Assembly: GCA_017549025.1 (NCBI GenBank)
Contig: JAFYWB010000070.1
Location: 1-53,395, forward strand
Source: Treponema sp.
GTDB lineage: Bacteria > Spirochaetota > Spirochaetia > Treponematales > Treponemataceae
Direction of reading: 5' to 3'
Length of the DNA stretch: 53,395 bases
Shown here: positions 15,704-24,311 of the stretch, in pieces
Layout of the letters: each line of letters opens with the position of its first letter
Numbering within the stretch: the first letter of the stretch is position 1
Position numbers and translations under genes: made by a program
Notes under the pieces: model-generated
Told to the model about the DNA's origin: nothing
Seen by the model: only the letters and a program-made list of their open reading frames with translations
Database searches by the model: none

Positions 15704-16690
15704 GTGAGTACTTCCCGAAACAAAACCATTACCCTCACTGATGAGGAGCGTCATTTCTATCAGGCTCAGCTACTGGAGCCCTCTGCAAATACAGACAAGA
15801 CACCTTTTTCCCTGAGCCAGTTGCAAGACAAGATTCTCCACGGTGACCTGTTACAGCTCATGGATTGTTTGCCTCCATCCTGTGTTGACTTATTGATTCT
15901 AGACCCTCCCTACAACATGGCCAAGGATTTTGCCGGCATGAAGTTCTCTGCCCTTAGCGACCAGGAATATCTTGATTACCTAGAAAGTTGGTTCCCCTCA
16001 GTTTTTCGTTGTCTCAAACCTACAGCCTCCATCTATTTATGTGGTGACTGGAAAAATTCCGCCTGTTTGTACTTTTTGCTGAAAAAATACGCCATTGTAC
16101 GAAACCGCATCGTGTGGCAGCGAGAAAAGGGCAGGGGAGCCAAGGCCAACTGGAAGAATGCTTGCGAGGATATTTGGTTTGCCACCTGTAGTCAGGACTT
16201 TTACTTTGATGTGGAATCAGTCAAGCAAAAGCGACGGGTGCTAGCTCCCTATCGTCAGGAAGGAAAACCAAAGGACTGGCAGGAAACTGAGGAAGGCCGC
16301 TTTCGTCTCACTCATCCAGGAAACTTTTGGGACGACATTTCTGTTCCCTACTGGTCCATGCCAGAGAACACGGAGCATCCCACCCAAAAGCCAGAAAAAC
16401 TCATTGCCAAATTGATTCTTGCCAGCTGCCCTCCAGAAGGACTGGTACTTGATCCCTTCTTGGGTTCCGGAACTAGTGCCGTGGTGGCAAAAAAGCTGGG
16501 GCGCCACTTCATTGGAGTGGAGCAAAACCTTGAATATTGCCTTCTGGCTCAAAAACGCCTTGCCATGGCAGAAACAAATCCCTCCATCCAAGGCTACACC
16601 GACGGCGTCTTCTGGGAACGAAACACTGCTTTATTACAGAAAAGTGTTTCGTCCCGGACCCCTGCTCCTTTGAATGAGGATTTATTTTAA
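15704..16690 (+). CDS. DNA methyltransferase, beta class (probable N6-adenine)
   Basis: 328 residues. Catalytic motif IV DPPYN (near residue 67) precedes the SAM-binding motif I DPFLGSGTS (near residue 250), the beta-class order. Further marks are WQREKGRGAKANWKN, TEHPTQKPEKL and FIGVEQN. DPPY favours N6-adenine methylation. The specificity cannot be read from sequence. The start is GTG, taken because the -10 ends seven nt before it and the protein opens with the usual ITLTDEER segment of this family. Its last nine bases overlap the 3' end of the convergent gene, which I read as the partner nuclease. Confidence 0.88.
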   Translation: MSTSRNKTITLTDEERHFYQAQLLEPSANTDKTPFSLSQLQDKILHGDLLQLMDCLPPSCVDLLILDPPYNMAKDFAGMKFSALSDQEYLDYLESWFPSVFRCLKPTASIYLCGDWKNSACLYFLLKKYAIVRNRIVWQREKGRGAKANWKNACEDIWFATCSQDFYFDVESVKQKRRVLAPYRQEGKPKDWQETEEGRFRLTHPGNFWDDISVPYWSMPENTEHPTQKPEKLIAKLILASCPPEGLVLDPFLGSGTSAVVAKKLGRHFIGVEQNLEYCLLAQKRLAMAETNPSIQGYTDGVFWERNTALLQKSVSSRTPAPLNEDLF

Positions 16691-17404
16691 TGGTGGTGAG
16701 CTCTCGTCATCAGCCTCTCGCTTTTTCAGCACTAGGCTCCGTCCCTGCTTTCCAACCTGTTCCACCAAGCCCATTTTTCGCAACACCCACAGCATTCGTG
16801 GAACATTCCTGCCCTTCAACAAACTGCTAGCCTCTTTTATGGTAAAGGTTTCTGGTAATTCCTTTGGTAAAAGCTCAAGATAATCCTTCTTGCAAGCAAA
16901 CTGGTGGGTAGCGTGGATTTCCTTCAAGCTCTTGTCCTCCTTATACCAGTCTCGTTTGAACCGCCTGCTTTTGTTGGCCAGTTGAACAGGAGCAGCTTCT
17001 TTTATCCGATGTTCCACCACTGAAACCTCCAGAACCTCCAAAATAAAATTCTTGTCAAGGAGATAGGGAAAGATAGCGGTAAGCTCGCAAAACATATCCA
17101 GCAAGCATTGCTTTTTTGGGCTTTTTCTACAGGACACCAGCGTGCCGTCTTTTTTCCTTGTCTCAATAGTTTTTCTCACCACCAAGGGATACACCACCTT
17201 CACCTTATAGTGGGGGAGTAGGAGGCCGAGCTTTCCGTGGAGCTTGGAAAGGCTTCCCGTCTGAATCTCGATGATGCTTCCGTCTTTTGCAACAATGTCG
17301 CAAATCTTTCCAGCCACTTCTTGTTCCACCATTCCTTGGCTAGCTTCTGCGTAGAGGTTTTTCAGGGTATGGTGAAGCTGGGATTCAGCGTAGGTGTTAA
17401 TCAT
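16682..17404 (-). CDS. Probable restriction endonuclease (PD-(D/E)XK-like with ExQ, plus winged helix)
   Basis: 240 residues. Residues 1-50 show INTYAESQLHHTLK, then GKICDIV and SIIEIQT, giving D36...E46-x-Q48. Active centres of the form D-x9-ExQ occur in BglII. KTIET and RKSPKK segments and a C-terminal winged helix (FTIKEASSLLKGRNVPRML...) follow. I recall a family of uncharacterised proteins (DUF8091-like) of this shape but cannot verify the name. The tail-to-tail overlap with a methyltransferase is the context for calling it the nuclease. The start at 17404 (MINTYAES) is preferred over 17470 by family shape. TATATA ends eight nt upstream and no ribosome-binding site is visible. Confidence 0.55.
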   Translation of the reverse strand: MINTYAESQLHHTLKNLYAEASQGMVEQEVAGKICDIVAKDGSIIEIQTGSLSKLHGKLGLLLPHYKVKVVYPLVVRKTIETRKKDGTLVSCRKSPKKQCLLDMFCELTAIFPYLLDKNFILEVLEVSVVEHRIKEAAPVQLANKSRRFKRDWYKEDKSLKEIHATHQFACKKDYLELLPKELPETFTIKEASSLLKGRNVPRMLWVLRKMGLVEQVGKQGRSLVLKKREADDESSPPLK

Positions 17405-17479
17405 GATGAAACTATATAAGTGTATAGATAAAAAGTAAAGGCCTTTTTTTAGTTTTGGCTGAAATCCCATAAAAGGTCA

Positions 17480-17507
17480 TTGACAGGTGATTTTTTTTGA
17501 TTAAAAT
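17480..17507 (+). promoter_or_regulatory. Promoter of the division cluster (PmraZ)
   Basis: TTGACA, a 16-bp spacer and TAAAAT. The start is near 17514, just before the GTGGG boxes. This would drive mraZ and the downstream division genes. Confidence 0.75.
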
Positions 17508-17515
17508 GAAAATAG

Positions 17516-17551
17516 GTGGGAAAAAAACGTAAATAGTGGGAAATTGTGGAT
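17516..17551 (+). promoter_or_regulatory. Phased MraZ-type operator boxes
   Basis: GTGGG at 17516 and 17536 and GTGGA at 17546 lie 20 and 10 bp apart, on one face of the helix. MraZ in Escherichia coli and mycoplasmas binds TGGG/GTGG direct repeats with 10-bp periodicity in front of its own gene. Here the boxes run from the transcription start to the mraZ start codon, so bound MraZ would block the promoter region and the leader. Confidence 0.65.
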
Positions 17552-17993
17552 GGATTTACTTACTGGTGAGTTCCGCAACACCTTGGACGAGAAGGGGCGG
17601 ATACCCTTCCCAGCCAGATTGCGGCGGGAGCTTACAGAAGATACACTCATCATCACTCAGGCGGTGGACCGTTGTTTGTGGTTATTTACTGCCGAGGAGT
17701 GGAAGAATTTCTCATCAAAGCTCATGGGAGCCGCATCTCCCTTCAGTGGGCGAGATCGATCTGTAGTTCGTCGGCTTATTGCACCAGCTCAAACGGTGGA
17801 GTTCGACAAGGGTGGGCGGATCGGTATTCCCCAAAGCTTGAGGGAGTATGCGAGCTTATCAAAGGAATGCATCTTTTTAGGAATCAACAAGTATATTGAG
17901 CTGTGGGATGCTGACATGTACAAGGCGTATCTGGAAGAAAGTGAAAGCTCCTTCCGGGAAGCAACAGAGGGCCTCAGCGCCATCTGTCTATAG
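17550..17993 (+). CDS. mraZ: Transcriptional regulator MraZ
   Basis: 147 residues with two AbrB-like SpoVT repeats: GEFRNTLDEKGRIPFPARLR and VEFDKGGRIGIPQSLREYA. MraZ is a ring-shaped DNA-binding protein that represses the division cluster it heads. The ATG at 17550 is preferred to the TTG two codons earlier because MDLLTGEF matches the family start. The ribosome-binding site is weak and overlaps the last MraZ box, hinting that binding or RNA level also tunes translation. RsmH follows after nine nt. Confidence 0.93.
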   Translation: MDLLTGEFRNTLDEKGRIPFPARLRRELTEDTLIITQAVDRCLWLFTAEEWKNFSSKLMGAASPFSGRDRSVVRRLIAPAQTVEFDKGGRIGIPQSLREYASLSKECIFLGINKYIELWDADMYKAYLEESESSFREATEGLSAICL

Positions 17994-18002
17994 GAGTAAG
18001 TC

Positions 18003-19019
18003 TTGGATAATTCATCTTGTCAGACCATTGTCCACACCCCAGTATTGTTGCAGGAGTGCCTTCACTATTTGTCTCCGGAGGGGGAGCCTTTTAGTGAGCA
18101 TCCCTTCCTGATTGATTCTACCCTTGGTGAGGGTGGTCATTCCAATGGTTTTTTGAAAACCTATCCCAAGCTACAGGTGCTGGGCTTAGATGCCGATGCC
18201 AACATTCAGGCAAAGGCTCGTCGGCGTCTGGAGTGTTATGGGGACCGAATGAATTTTCATCTCGGTTGGTTTAACGATTTTTATCGGGACTTTGATTTTT
18301 CTGCTGAAAATCCTCGTCCCAATCTCATCCTTTTTGACCTGGGGATTTCCGTGTTCCATTACGAGGAATCTGGCCGGGGCTTTTCTTTCAGAAAGGATGA
18401 GCCACTAGATATGAGGCTCAATTCAAATGCTGGGCCTTCTGCCGCCGATGTGGTAAACAGCTGGTCGGAGCAAAAGCTTGCAGATATAATCTATCTGTAC
18501 GGTGAGGAGCGCTACAGTCGTAGAATTGCAGCTGCCATTGTTGCAGCACGAAGCAGTTCTCGGATTGAGTCTTCAGCAGACTTGGCAGAGCTAATCTATA
18601 GCGTGGTGCCTGCAGCCTATCGTCATGGCCACCTGCACCCTGCCACCAGAACCTTCCAGGCCCTGCGCATTGTGGTAAACGGTGAATTGAACCGCTTACC
18701 CCAGGTGCTACCCGCAGCCTTCAATGTGCTGCAGGTTGGTGGAAAAATGGGAGTTATCACCTTCCATTCTCTGGAAGATAGAATTGTAAAAAATTATTTC
18801 CGTGATTTGGGTAAGATCTGTGTGTGTCCGCCTGAGCAACCAATATGTAAATGTGGTGGCTCGCCCCATGCCCAGGTGCTTACGAGAAAGCCGGTGCTAC
18901 CATCTCAGGAGGAGGTGGCGGCAAATGGCCCTTCTCGCAGTGCCAAGTTGCGGGTTATTCGAAAGTTAAAGGAACTCGACCAGGAGACGTCACGGATGAT
19001 TTCTCCTGCTGCAGAATAA
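18003..19019 (+). CDS. rsmH: 16S rRNA (cytosine1402-N4)-methyltransferase RsmH
   Basis: 338 residues. DSTLGEGGHS is the SAM-binding loop, DLGISVFHYEESGRGFSF and RTFQALRIVVNGEL are family blocks, and TFHSLEDRIVKNYF closes the fold. It methylates N4 of C1402 in the ribosomal P site. The start is TTG: AGGAG at 17992-17996 lies six nt before it and no ATG is available upstream of the conserved HTPVLLQE. It is second gene of the cluster, as is usual. Confidence 0.95.
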   Translation: MDNSSCQTIVHTPVLLQECLHYLSPEGEPFSEHPFLIDSTLGEGGHSNGFLKTYPKLQVLGLDADANIQAKARRRLECYGDRMNFHLGWFNDFYRDFDFSAENPRPNLILFDLGISVFHYEESGRGFSFRKDEPLDMRLNSNAGPSAADVVNSWSEQKLADIIYLYGEERYSRRIAAAIVAARSSSRIESSADLAELIYSVVPAAYRHGHLHPATRTFQALRIVVNGELNRLPQVLPAAFNVLQVGGKMGVITFHSLEDRIVKNYFRDLGKICVCPPEQPICKCGGSPHAQVLTRKPVLPSQEEVAANGPSRSAKLRVIRKLKELDQETSRMISPAAE

Positions 19020-19032
19020 AACGGAGTTTACG

Positions 19033-19326
19033 ATGAAAACGAGAAGTGCATTGGCAAAAGGAGTTGCCATTTGCCTGCTGGCTGCCAGCATTCCAGCTTT
19101 TCTAGCTGTGAGCGGGATCCAGTCTCAGAAATTTGCCCAGTTGAAGGGTGAGATTGCTGGATTGGAGCGTGAACAGGCTGAATTGGTGGAGGAGAACAAG
19201 AATCTGATTACTGGAATCAGTGTTCTTGCTGGTGCAGACAGAATCGAGGCCCTCGCCTCAGGTCAATTAGGAATGCGACCTGCTGAAAGTAGCGAAATCA
19301 TCCGTGTTGAAATGGGTGGTCGCTAG
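19033..19326 (+). CDS. ftsL: FtsL-like cell-division protein
   Basis: 97 residues: a short cytosolic N-terminus, one membrane helix (about residues 9-27), then a coiled coil (LKGEIAGLEREQAELVEENKNL) and a C-terminal RIEALASGQLGMRPAE segment like that in FtsL/DivIC proteins. FtsL joins FtsQ/DivIB at the septum. Sequence identity in this family is always low; position between rsmH and murF supports the call. CGGAG precedes the ATG. Confidence 0.8.
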   Translation: MKTRSALAKGVAICLLAASIPAFLAVSGIQSQKFAQLKGEIAGLEREQAELVEENKNLITGISVLAGADRIEALASGQLGMRPAESSEIIRVEMGGR

Positions 19327-19401
19327 CGCAAGGCTGGTGCTTTCCATCCGGTTTGGTAGTTGGGGGGAAACTGCCAAATGAAAGGGACTTTGTCCAAGCC
19401 G

Positions 19402-19432
19402 TTGCAATTTGTGGCGGCAAACCTGTTATATT
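19402..19432 (+). promoter_or_regulatory. Possible internal promoter before murF
   Basis: TTGCAA followed after 18-19 bp by TTATAT/TATATT. It lies in the 181-bp ftsL-murF gap, the longest in the cluster. A stem TTTGGTAGTT/AACTGCCAAA (about 19350-19380) precedes it. GTGGG boxes at 19436 and 19466, 30 bp apart, faintly echo the mraZ operator. Confidence 0.35.
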
Positions 19433-19507
19433 GTTGTGGGAGCGTTAATAACAGTGGAACGTGTAGTGGGTGTAGAATCATCCAAAGGGGATGGGCTTTG
19501 CAGTACA

Positions 19508-20947
19508 ATGCAGTCCATCCCTCAAACATCTTTATTGTCTCTTGTTGAACTCCTGGCCGCCACTGGTGGAACTCCTGTTTTGGGATGCCCAGAGAAGGAT
19601 TTTTTCTTTGACTCTGTGGCAACAGACAGTCGTAGCGCCGTGGCGGGAGGAATGTTCATTCCGTTGGTTGGTGAATTTCAGGACGGTCATAAATATATTC
19701 CTGCCGCTCTGCAACAGGGAGCTACTGTCGTTCTGGTAAACAAGGATTTTGCCGCCTCTTCATTAGCTCTTATTCAGGAATGGCACAAGGACTATCCAGC
19801 TGTAACCTTTGTGGCTGTGGAGCATACCATGTATGGCTTGCAGGCCGCTGCCGCCGCTTACGTGCAGAAATTTCCCCAGCTAATTCGTATTGGAATTACT
19901 GGTTCTAGCGGCAAAACTACTACGAAAGAAATCCTCGCTTCTCTCCTTTCCACCCGCTACAAGGTGGTGATGAACAAGGGTAACTTGAATTCGGAAACAG
20001 GGCTTCCTCTGTCTTGTTTTGAGATTCGAGCCCATCATCAGGTGGGAGTTTTTGAGCTTGGTATGAATAGACAGGGGGAAATGGCAGAAATTGCTGGTGT
20101 TCTTTCTCCTAAACTCGGTGTTATTACCAACATTGGAACTGCCCATATCGGGATTCTCGGCAGTAAAGATGGAATAGCACAGGAAAAAAAGCAAATTTTT
20201 TCAAATTTTTCACAGGATTCTGTGGCTTTCATTCCAGCACTGGATTCTTACAAGGATTTTCTGAAGGAAGGGCTTGCAGGAAAGGCTGTTGAATACGGTC
20301 CCGCCATGGTAACTAAAGTTCAGGCCTTGGGACTTGACGGTACTTCCTTTGAGTATCAGGATGTAACTATGACCTTGCCTCTTCCTGGTATGGCAAATTT
20401 CTACGATGCCTTGGCAGCTTTGGCTGTAGCCCAGGAGCTTGGTCTTACTCCAGAGGAAATGAAGCGGGGCTTGGCAAAGGTGCAGCCTCTTTTTGGTCGT
20501 AGTCAGGTTTTGCGGGGCGATGTTACCTTTATTCAGGATTGCTACAATGCAAACCCCGATTCCATGGAAGCTGCCTTGGACTTTTTCTGCGACTTGGAGC
20601 TTACTGCTGGACGTAAGATTTTAGTGATTGGTGACATGCTAGAGCTCGGAGCTGCCAGTGAGGAAGCCCACCGTAAAGCTGTAGCCCAGGCCCAAAGAAC
20701 AGGCTCCTCCTTGATGGTTTTTCTGGGAGATGCCATGAGTGCAGCCGCACATGCAGCAGATGTCTTTACAGCTGATACCATGATGGCAGTGGCTGGTAAG
20801 GGTGAGGATACCATGAGTCAGGCTATAGAAAGACTTTCCTCCTTTTTGCAGAAGGGTGATGTGGTGCTTTTGAAGGGTTCTCGTGGCATGGGCTTGGAGC
20901 GCATTACAGCTGCCCTGCAACCTGTCGTTTCGGGAGGTGATGCATGA
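19508..20947 (+). CDS. murF: UDP-N-acetylmuramoyl-tripeptide--D-alanyl-D-alanine ligase
   Basis: About 479 residues. The ATP loop GITGSSGKTTTKE, the NKGNLNSETGLPLS block, FELGMNRQGEM, TNIGTAHIG and CYNANPDSMEAAL are MurF signatures. It adds D-Ala-D-Ala to the peptidoglycan precursor in the cytosol. The ATG at 19508 is chosen because the longer frame contains the putative promoter. The ribosome-binding site is weak. murE, mraY, murD and murG are absent from this cluster, as in treponemes. Its TGA overlaps the ftsW ATG by four bases. Confidence 0.92.
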   Translation: MQSIPQTSLLSLVELLAATGGTPVLGCPEKDFFFDSVATDSRSAVAGGMFIPLVGEFQDGHKYIPAALQQGATVVLVNKDFAASSLALIQEWHKDYPAVTFVAVEHTMYGLQAAAAAYVQKFPQLIRIGITGSSGKTTTKEILASLLSTRYKVVMNKGNLNSETGLPLSCFEIRAHHQVGVFELGMNRQGEMAEIAGVLSPKLGVITNIGTAHIGILGSKDGIAQEKKQIFSNFSQDSVAFIPALDSYKDFLKEGLAGKAVEYGPAMVTKVQALGLDGTSFEYQDVTMTLPLPGMANFYDALAALAVAQELGLTPEEMKRGLAKVQPLFGRSQVLRGDVTFIQDCYNANPDSMEAALDFFCDLELTAGRKILVIGDMLELGAASEEAHRKAVAQAQRTGSSLMVFLGDAMSAAAHAADVFTADTMMAVAGKGEDTMSQAIERLSSFLQKGDVVLLKGSRGMGLERITAALQPVVSGGDA

Positions 20948-22098
20948 ACGTAAGAAAGATTTTTGCCGAACGTACTCTCATAAAAGGACGCTACATCGAT
21001 GTAAGCCTAGTAGTGTCCATAATCCTTTTGTGGGGATTGGGCTTGTTGCTGTTATATGTTTGTTCTGCTGAATATGGGAAAAAACAGTTTTCAGATGCTC
21101 ATTATTTTATCAATCGTCAGTTGATTGTGTCTGGAGTAGGAGTTCTGGTGATAATCATTACCACCTTCCTGCCCCAAAAATTTATCCGTAAATGGCTTCC
21201 AGTGATTGTGGTTGGTACCTTACTTATGTGTTTGCTTCCCTTTGTGTCAATTTTCTCTGATCCCCGTAATGGGGCAAATCGCTGGATCTCACTGCCATTT
21301 GGGGGAGAAACCTTCCAGCCCTCTGAGCTGGCAAAAATTGCGGTTTTATTGTTCATTGCCAACTGGTTTGATAAATTCGTAAAAAAGCCAGAAGATCGAT
21401 ACCGTAGTTTGTTTCCACCACTTATCGTCCTCTCTGTTTTTTCTGGTATAGTACTTAAGCAGAATGACTTTTCCACCGCTCTGTTGATTTTTTTTATTGG
21501 GCTTTTGGTAATATATGTAGCAGGAGGCCGTTTGCTGCCCCTTATACCATTCTTTTTTTTGATGATAGGTTATGCGATTCTCTTTGTGTTTACCTCGGAG
21601 TTTCGAGTAAATCGTATCATTGCCTTCATCAATCCAAACTATGATACCCATGGTGGCAATTATCAGGTTTTGAGAGCTCGCACTGCCATTAGCGATGGTG
21701 GTTTTTTGGGCAATGGATTTGGTGTGGGTTTGGATAAATTTAATCTGATACCAGAAAATCATACCGACTATATTTTTTCTGGTTGGGCTGAAGCGATGGG
21801 ATTCCTTGGTGTCTTGGGGTATTTTTTAGTTTTGGCTTTTTTTGCTTGGAGAGGTTATACTTTGATGATGGAAAGCAAGAACAAGTTTTCTTCCTTGCTG
21901 GCCTTTGGATTAACCACCAGCATCTTGATTCAATCCTTAGTGAATTCTGGTGTTGTATGTGGTGCCTTGCCAGTAACAGGAATAACCTTGCCCTTCATAT
22001 CCTATGGAGGCTCATCATTGTTGGTAACCTGTTGTATGTGTGGTCTTTTGTTGAACATATCTTATCATAATAGTATTGAAGAGATTGACGAAGTATAA
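20944..22098 (+). CDS. ftsW: FtsW/RodA/SpoVE-family peptidoglycan polymerase
   Basis: 384 residues with about ten membrane helices. PFGGETFQPSELAKIAVLLF, the loop with YQVLRARTAISDGGFLG, NHTDYIFSGWAEAMGF and the final GITLPFISYGGSS are SEDS-family signatures. Septal glycan polymerase. The ATG overlaps the murF stop (ATGA), indicating coupled translation. It is called FtsW rather than RodA from its place in the cluster. Confidence 0.93.
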   Translation: MNVRKIFAERTLIKGRYIDVSLVVSIILLWGLGLLLLYVCSAEYGKKQFSDAHYFINRQLIVSGVGVLVIIITTFLPQKFIRKWLPVIVVGTLLMCLLPFVSIFSDPRNGANRWISLPFGGETFQPSELAKIAVLLFIANWFDKFVKKPEDRYRSLFPPLIVLSVFSGIVLKQNDFSTALLIFFIGLLVIYVAGGRLLPLIPFFFLMIGYAILFVFTSEFRVNRIIAFINPNYDTHGGNYQVLRARTAISDGGFLGNGFGVGLDKFNLIPENHTDYIFSGWAEAMGFLGVLGYFLVLAFFAWRGYTLMMESKNKFSSLLAFGLTTSILIQSLVNSGVVCGALPVTGITLPFISYGGSSLLVTCCMCGLLLNISYHNSIEEIDEV

Positions 22099-22135
22099 GT
22101 AAGGGATTTTTTTTGATTGATAGCGTGAGGATTAT

Positions 22136-22960
22136 ATGAGTGACAGTATGACATATTCTGATATCAGAAACTTTATGGTGGACGAGCAACAAAAGGTGCC
22201 ACAAGCAGATAGAAAATTCAGGGCTCTAAAATTCATTGTGGGAGCCCTTTGCCTCATTCTATTGGTAGAGGTGGTGCTGTATACGGTAGTCATTCCATCT
22301 AAGGCTCCAGTAAAAATTTCCTTTACCGGCTTGCAGATGTATTCTCCAGAGGAAATGTGCCGTATTTTGAATGCCAACTCAAATCAAACCTGGAGTAGCT
22401 TTGATTCAGCTCAGGCTGCCGCTGTACTGGCTGACTGCCCGTGGATTGAGTCTGTTTCTGTGGAAAAGAAATTCCCCGACAGTGTTGCCATTTCTGTAAA
22501 GGAACGTGTTCCCGTGGCTGCCACCCTGCTGAATCTGAATGGTAAGACAGTTCCTGTACAAATCGATGAGTCTGGTGTATTGTTTACCGCAAAGGCTGGT
22601 GCTTCCATTAGCCATCTGCCTTTGATTTCTGGCTTGCCTGTGGAAAATTTTAAGGATGGCATGGGATTGCCCAGCATCTACAAGAATTTCATTGGTCAGC
22701 TGGCAAAAATCCAGCGTCTGCCACAAAAATATTTAGCAACCATTTCTGAAATCCATCTCAATACCAAGGAATATGGCGGATTTGATTTGATTTTGTATCC
22801 AGTTCACTCCCAGACACGGGTTCTTATGGATAGAACTTTTAGTGAGGATTCGTTACAATATATGGTTGTTGTCCTTGATGTGGTGAATTCCATTGGATCA
22901 AATATTTCTGAAATTGACCTACGCTATGGGTCAGTTTCCTTTCGTACTAGGGTCCAGTAG
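22136..22960 (+). CDS. ftsQ: FtsQ/DivIB cell-division protein with POTRA domain
   Basis: 274 residues: a cytosolic N-terminus, one membrane segment (about residues 31-52), the POTRA domain (VKISFTGLQMYSPEEM, CPWIESVSVEKKFPDSVAISVKERVPVA) and a beta domain ending near DLRYGSVSF. It scaffolds FtsL and the septal synthase in the periplasm. Position between ftsW and ftsA agrees. GAGG precedes the ATG. Confidence 0.88.
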   Translation: MSDSMTYSDIRNFMVDEQQKVPQADRKFRALKFIVGALCLILLVEVVLYTVVIPSKAPVKISFTGLQMYSPEEMCRILNANSNQTWSSFDSAQAAAVLADCPWIESVSVEKKFPDSVAISVKERVPVAATLLNLNGKTVPVQIDESGVLFTAKAGASISHLPLISGLPVENFKDGMGLPSIYKNFIGQLAKIQRLPQKYLATISEIHLNTKEYGGFDLILYPVHSQTRVLMDRTFSEDSLQYMVVVLDVVNSIGSNISEIDLRYGSVSFRTRVQ

Positions 22961-23012
22961 CAGGGAAAGATAGTTTCACCGTTTTTAGGAAAGGGCTCAG
23001 TGGGAGGTTGTT

Positions 23013-24275
23013 TTGAGTGATGTTATCGTCGGTCTTGATATTGGTTCAAACTATATTAGGACAGTAATTGGCGAATATACAGATACTGATACGTTTCAAA
23101 TTATAGGCTTGGGAAAGGTTCCTTCTCCAGGACTTCGCAACGGAACTATTGTAAATATAGAGTCCACCATGAATGCCATCAAGCAGTCCATAGAAGATGC
23201 GGAGATGGATTCTGGTTGCGAGGTTCATTCCTGTGTGCCAGCTATTGGTGGAATACAGATTAAAAGCTGGGATTCTAACGGCATGGTGCAGGTGGCTGGT
23301 AGCAAGGGAATCACTCCCCGGGAAATTACTGAGCAGGATATGGCCGATGCCATTGAGGTGGCTCGTTCTCTTCCTATTCCTCCAGATCGCCAGATTCTCC
23401 ATGTGGTGCCCCGCTATTACAGCGTTGATAAGCAGGAGCAGGTGAAGGATCCCAAGGACATGCTGGGAGTAAAGCTAGAGGTGGAAACCCACGTTATTAC
23501 TGCTTCCTGTACCTCCGTAAAAAACGTCCAAAACTGCATTGGTAGGGCTGGCTACAAGGCCGAAGGCATGATGCTGAAAACCTTGGCTGCCACTAAAGCT
23601 GTTATGACAAAGGATGAGCTGGAGCTGGGTTCTATTCTCATTGACATGGGAAGTGGTACCACCGACGTGCTGGTGCTTTTGGGGGGTGCACCCATATGCT
23701 CTCTGTCCATTCCCGTAGGAAGCTCCTTCATTACCAATGACATTGTATACGTTAAAGGCATTGCCTTTGACACTGCCGAAAGCACCAAGATAAAATACGG
23801 CTGCTGCTGGGAGCCCCTTCTAGATGAGGATGAGGAGGTGGTGATTCCTGGAATTGGTGGTCGTGGTCCAGAATCCATTTCTCGCAGGGAGTTGTGCCAG
23901 ATTATTCAGGCCCGTGTGGAAGAGATTTTTAACATGGTTCGAGTGGAAATTGTTCGTCAGACAAAGCTAACCCAGCTTTCAGGTAATGTGGTTTTGACTG
24001 GTGGTGGTGCTCAGCTTATGGGAATCGTGGAGTTGGCTCAAAAGGTATTCAAGACTACTGCTGTGCGCATTGGTACTCCCGGTAATTTCGGGGGAAAGAC
24101 TGAGGTGTACCGCACTCCAGAATATGCCACTGCTATCGGTTTGTTGATGGGAAGCAACGAGGTCCGCCGTCGTATTGATACAAAGCGAAACAAGCAATAT
24201 AATAGGTCGGAAGATACAAAATCAAAGGCAACTGGTTTTAGTGGACTCAAGAATTTTTTCAAAGAATTTTTCTAA
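23013..24275 (+). CDS. ftsA: Cell-division actin-like protein FtsA
   Basis: 420 residues. The phosphate loops VGLDIGSNYIRTVIGE and ILIDMGSGTTDVLVL and NVVLTGGGAQLMGI mark the actin fold. A basic linker and amphipathic C-terminus (GLKNFFKEFF) would tether FtsZ to the membrane. The start is TTG with GGGAGG at 23002-23007; the first residues SDVIVGLDIG match the family. FtsZ follows after a short gap. Confidence 0.95.
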   Translation: MSDVIVGLDIGSNYIRTVIGEYTDTDTFQIIGLGKVPSPGLRNGTIVNIESTMNAIKQSIEDAEMDSGCEVHSCVPAIGGIQIKSWDSNGMVQVAGSKGITPREITEQDMADAIEVARSLPIPPDRQILHVVPRYYSVDKQEQVKDPKDMLGVKLEVETHVITASCTSVKNVQNCIGRAGYKAEGMMLKTLAATKAVMTKDELELGSILIDMGSGTTDVLVLLGGAPICSLSIPVGSSFITNDIVYVKGIAFDTAESTKIKYGCCWEPLLDEDEEVVIPGIGGRGPESISRRELCQIIQARVEEIFNMVRVEIVRQTKLTQLSGNVVLTGGGAQLMGIVELAQKVFKTTAVRIGTPGNFGGKTEVYRTPEYATAIGLLMGSNEVRRRIDTKRNKQYNRSEDTKSKATGFSGLKNFFKEFF

Positions 24276-24311
24276 TTTACGAAGAAGCAATGTTTGGGTT
24301 GGGAGGAATAT

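Noticed and set aside
15704-16690. Orphan Dam-like or DpnA-type methyltransferase
   Set aside because: The convergent overlapping gene with a D/ExQ pattern makes a paired system more likely; specificity for GATC cannot be supported from sequence.
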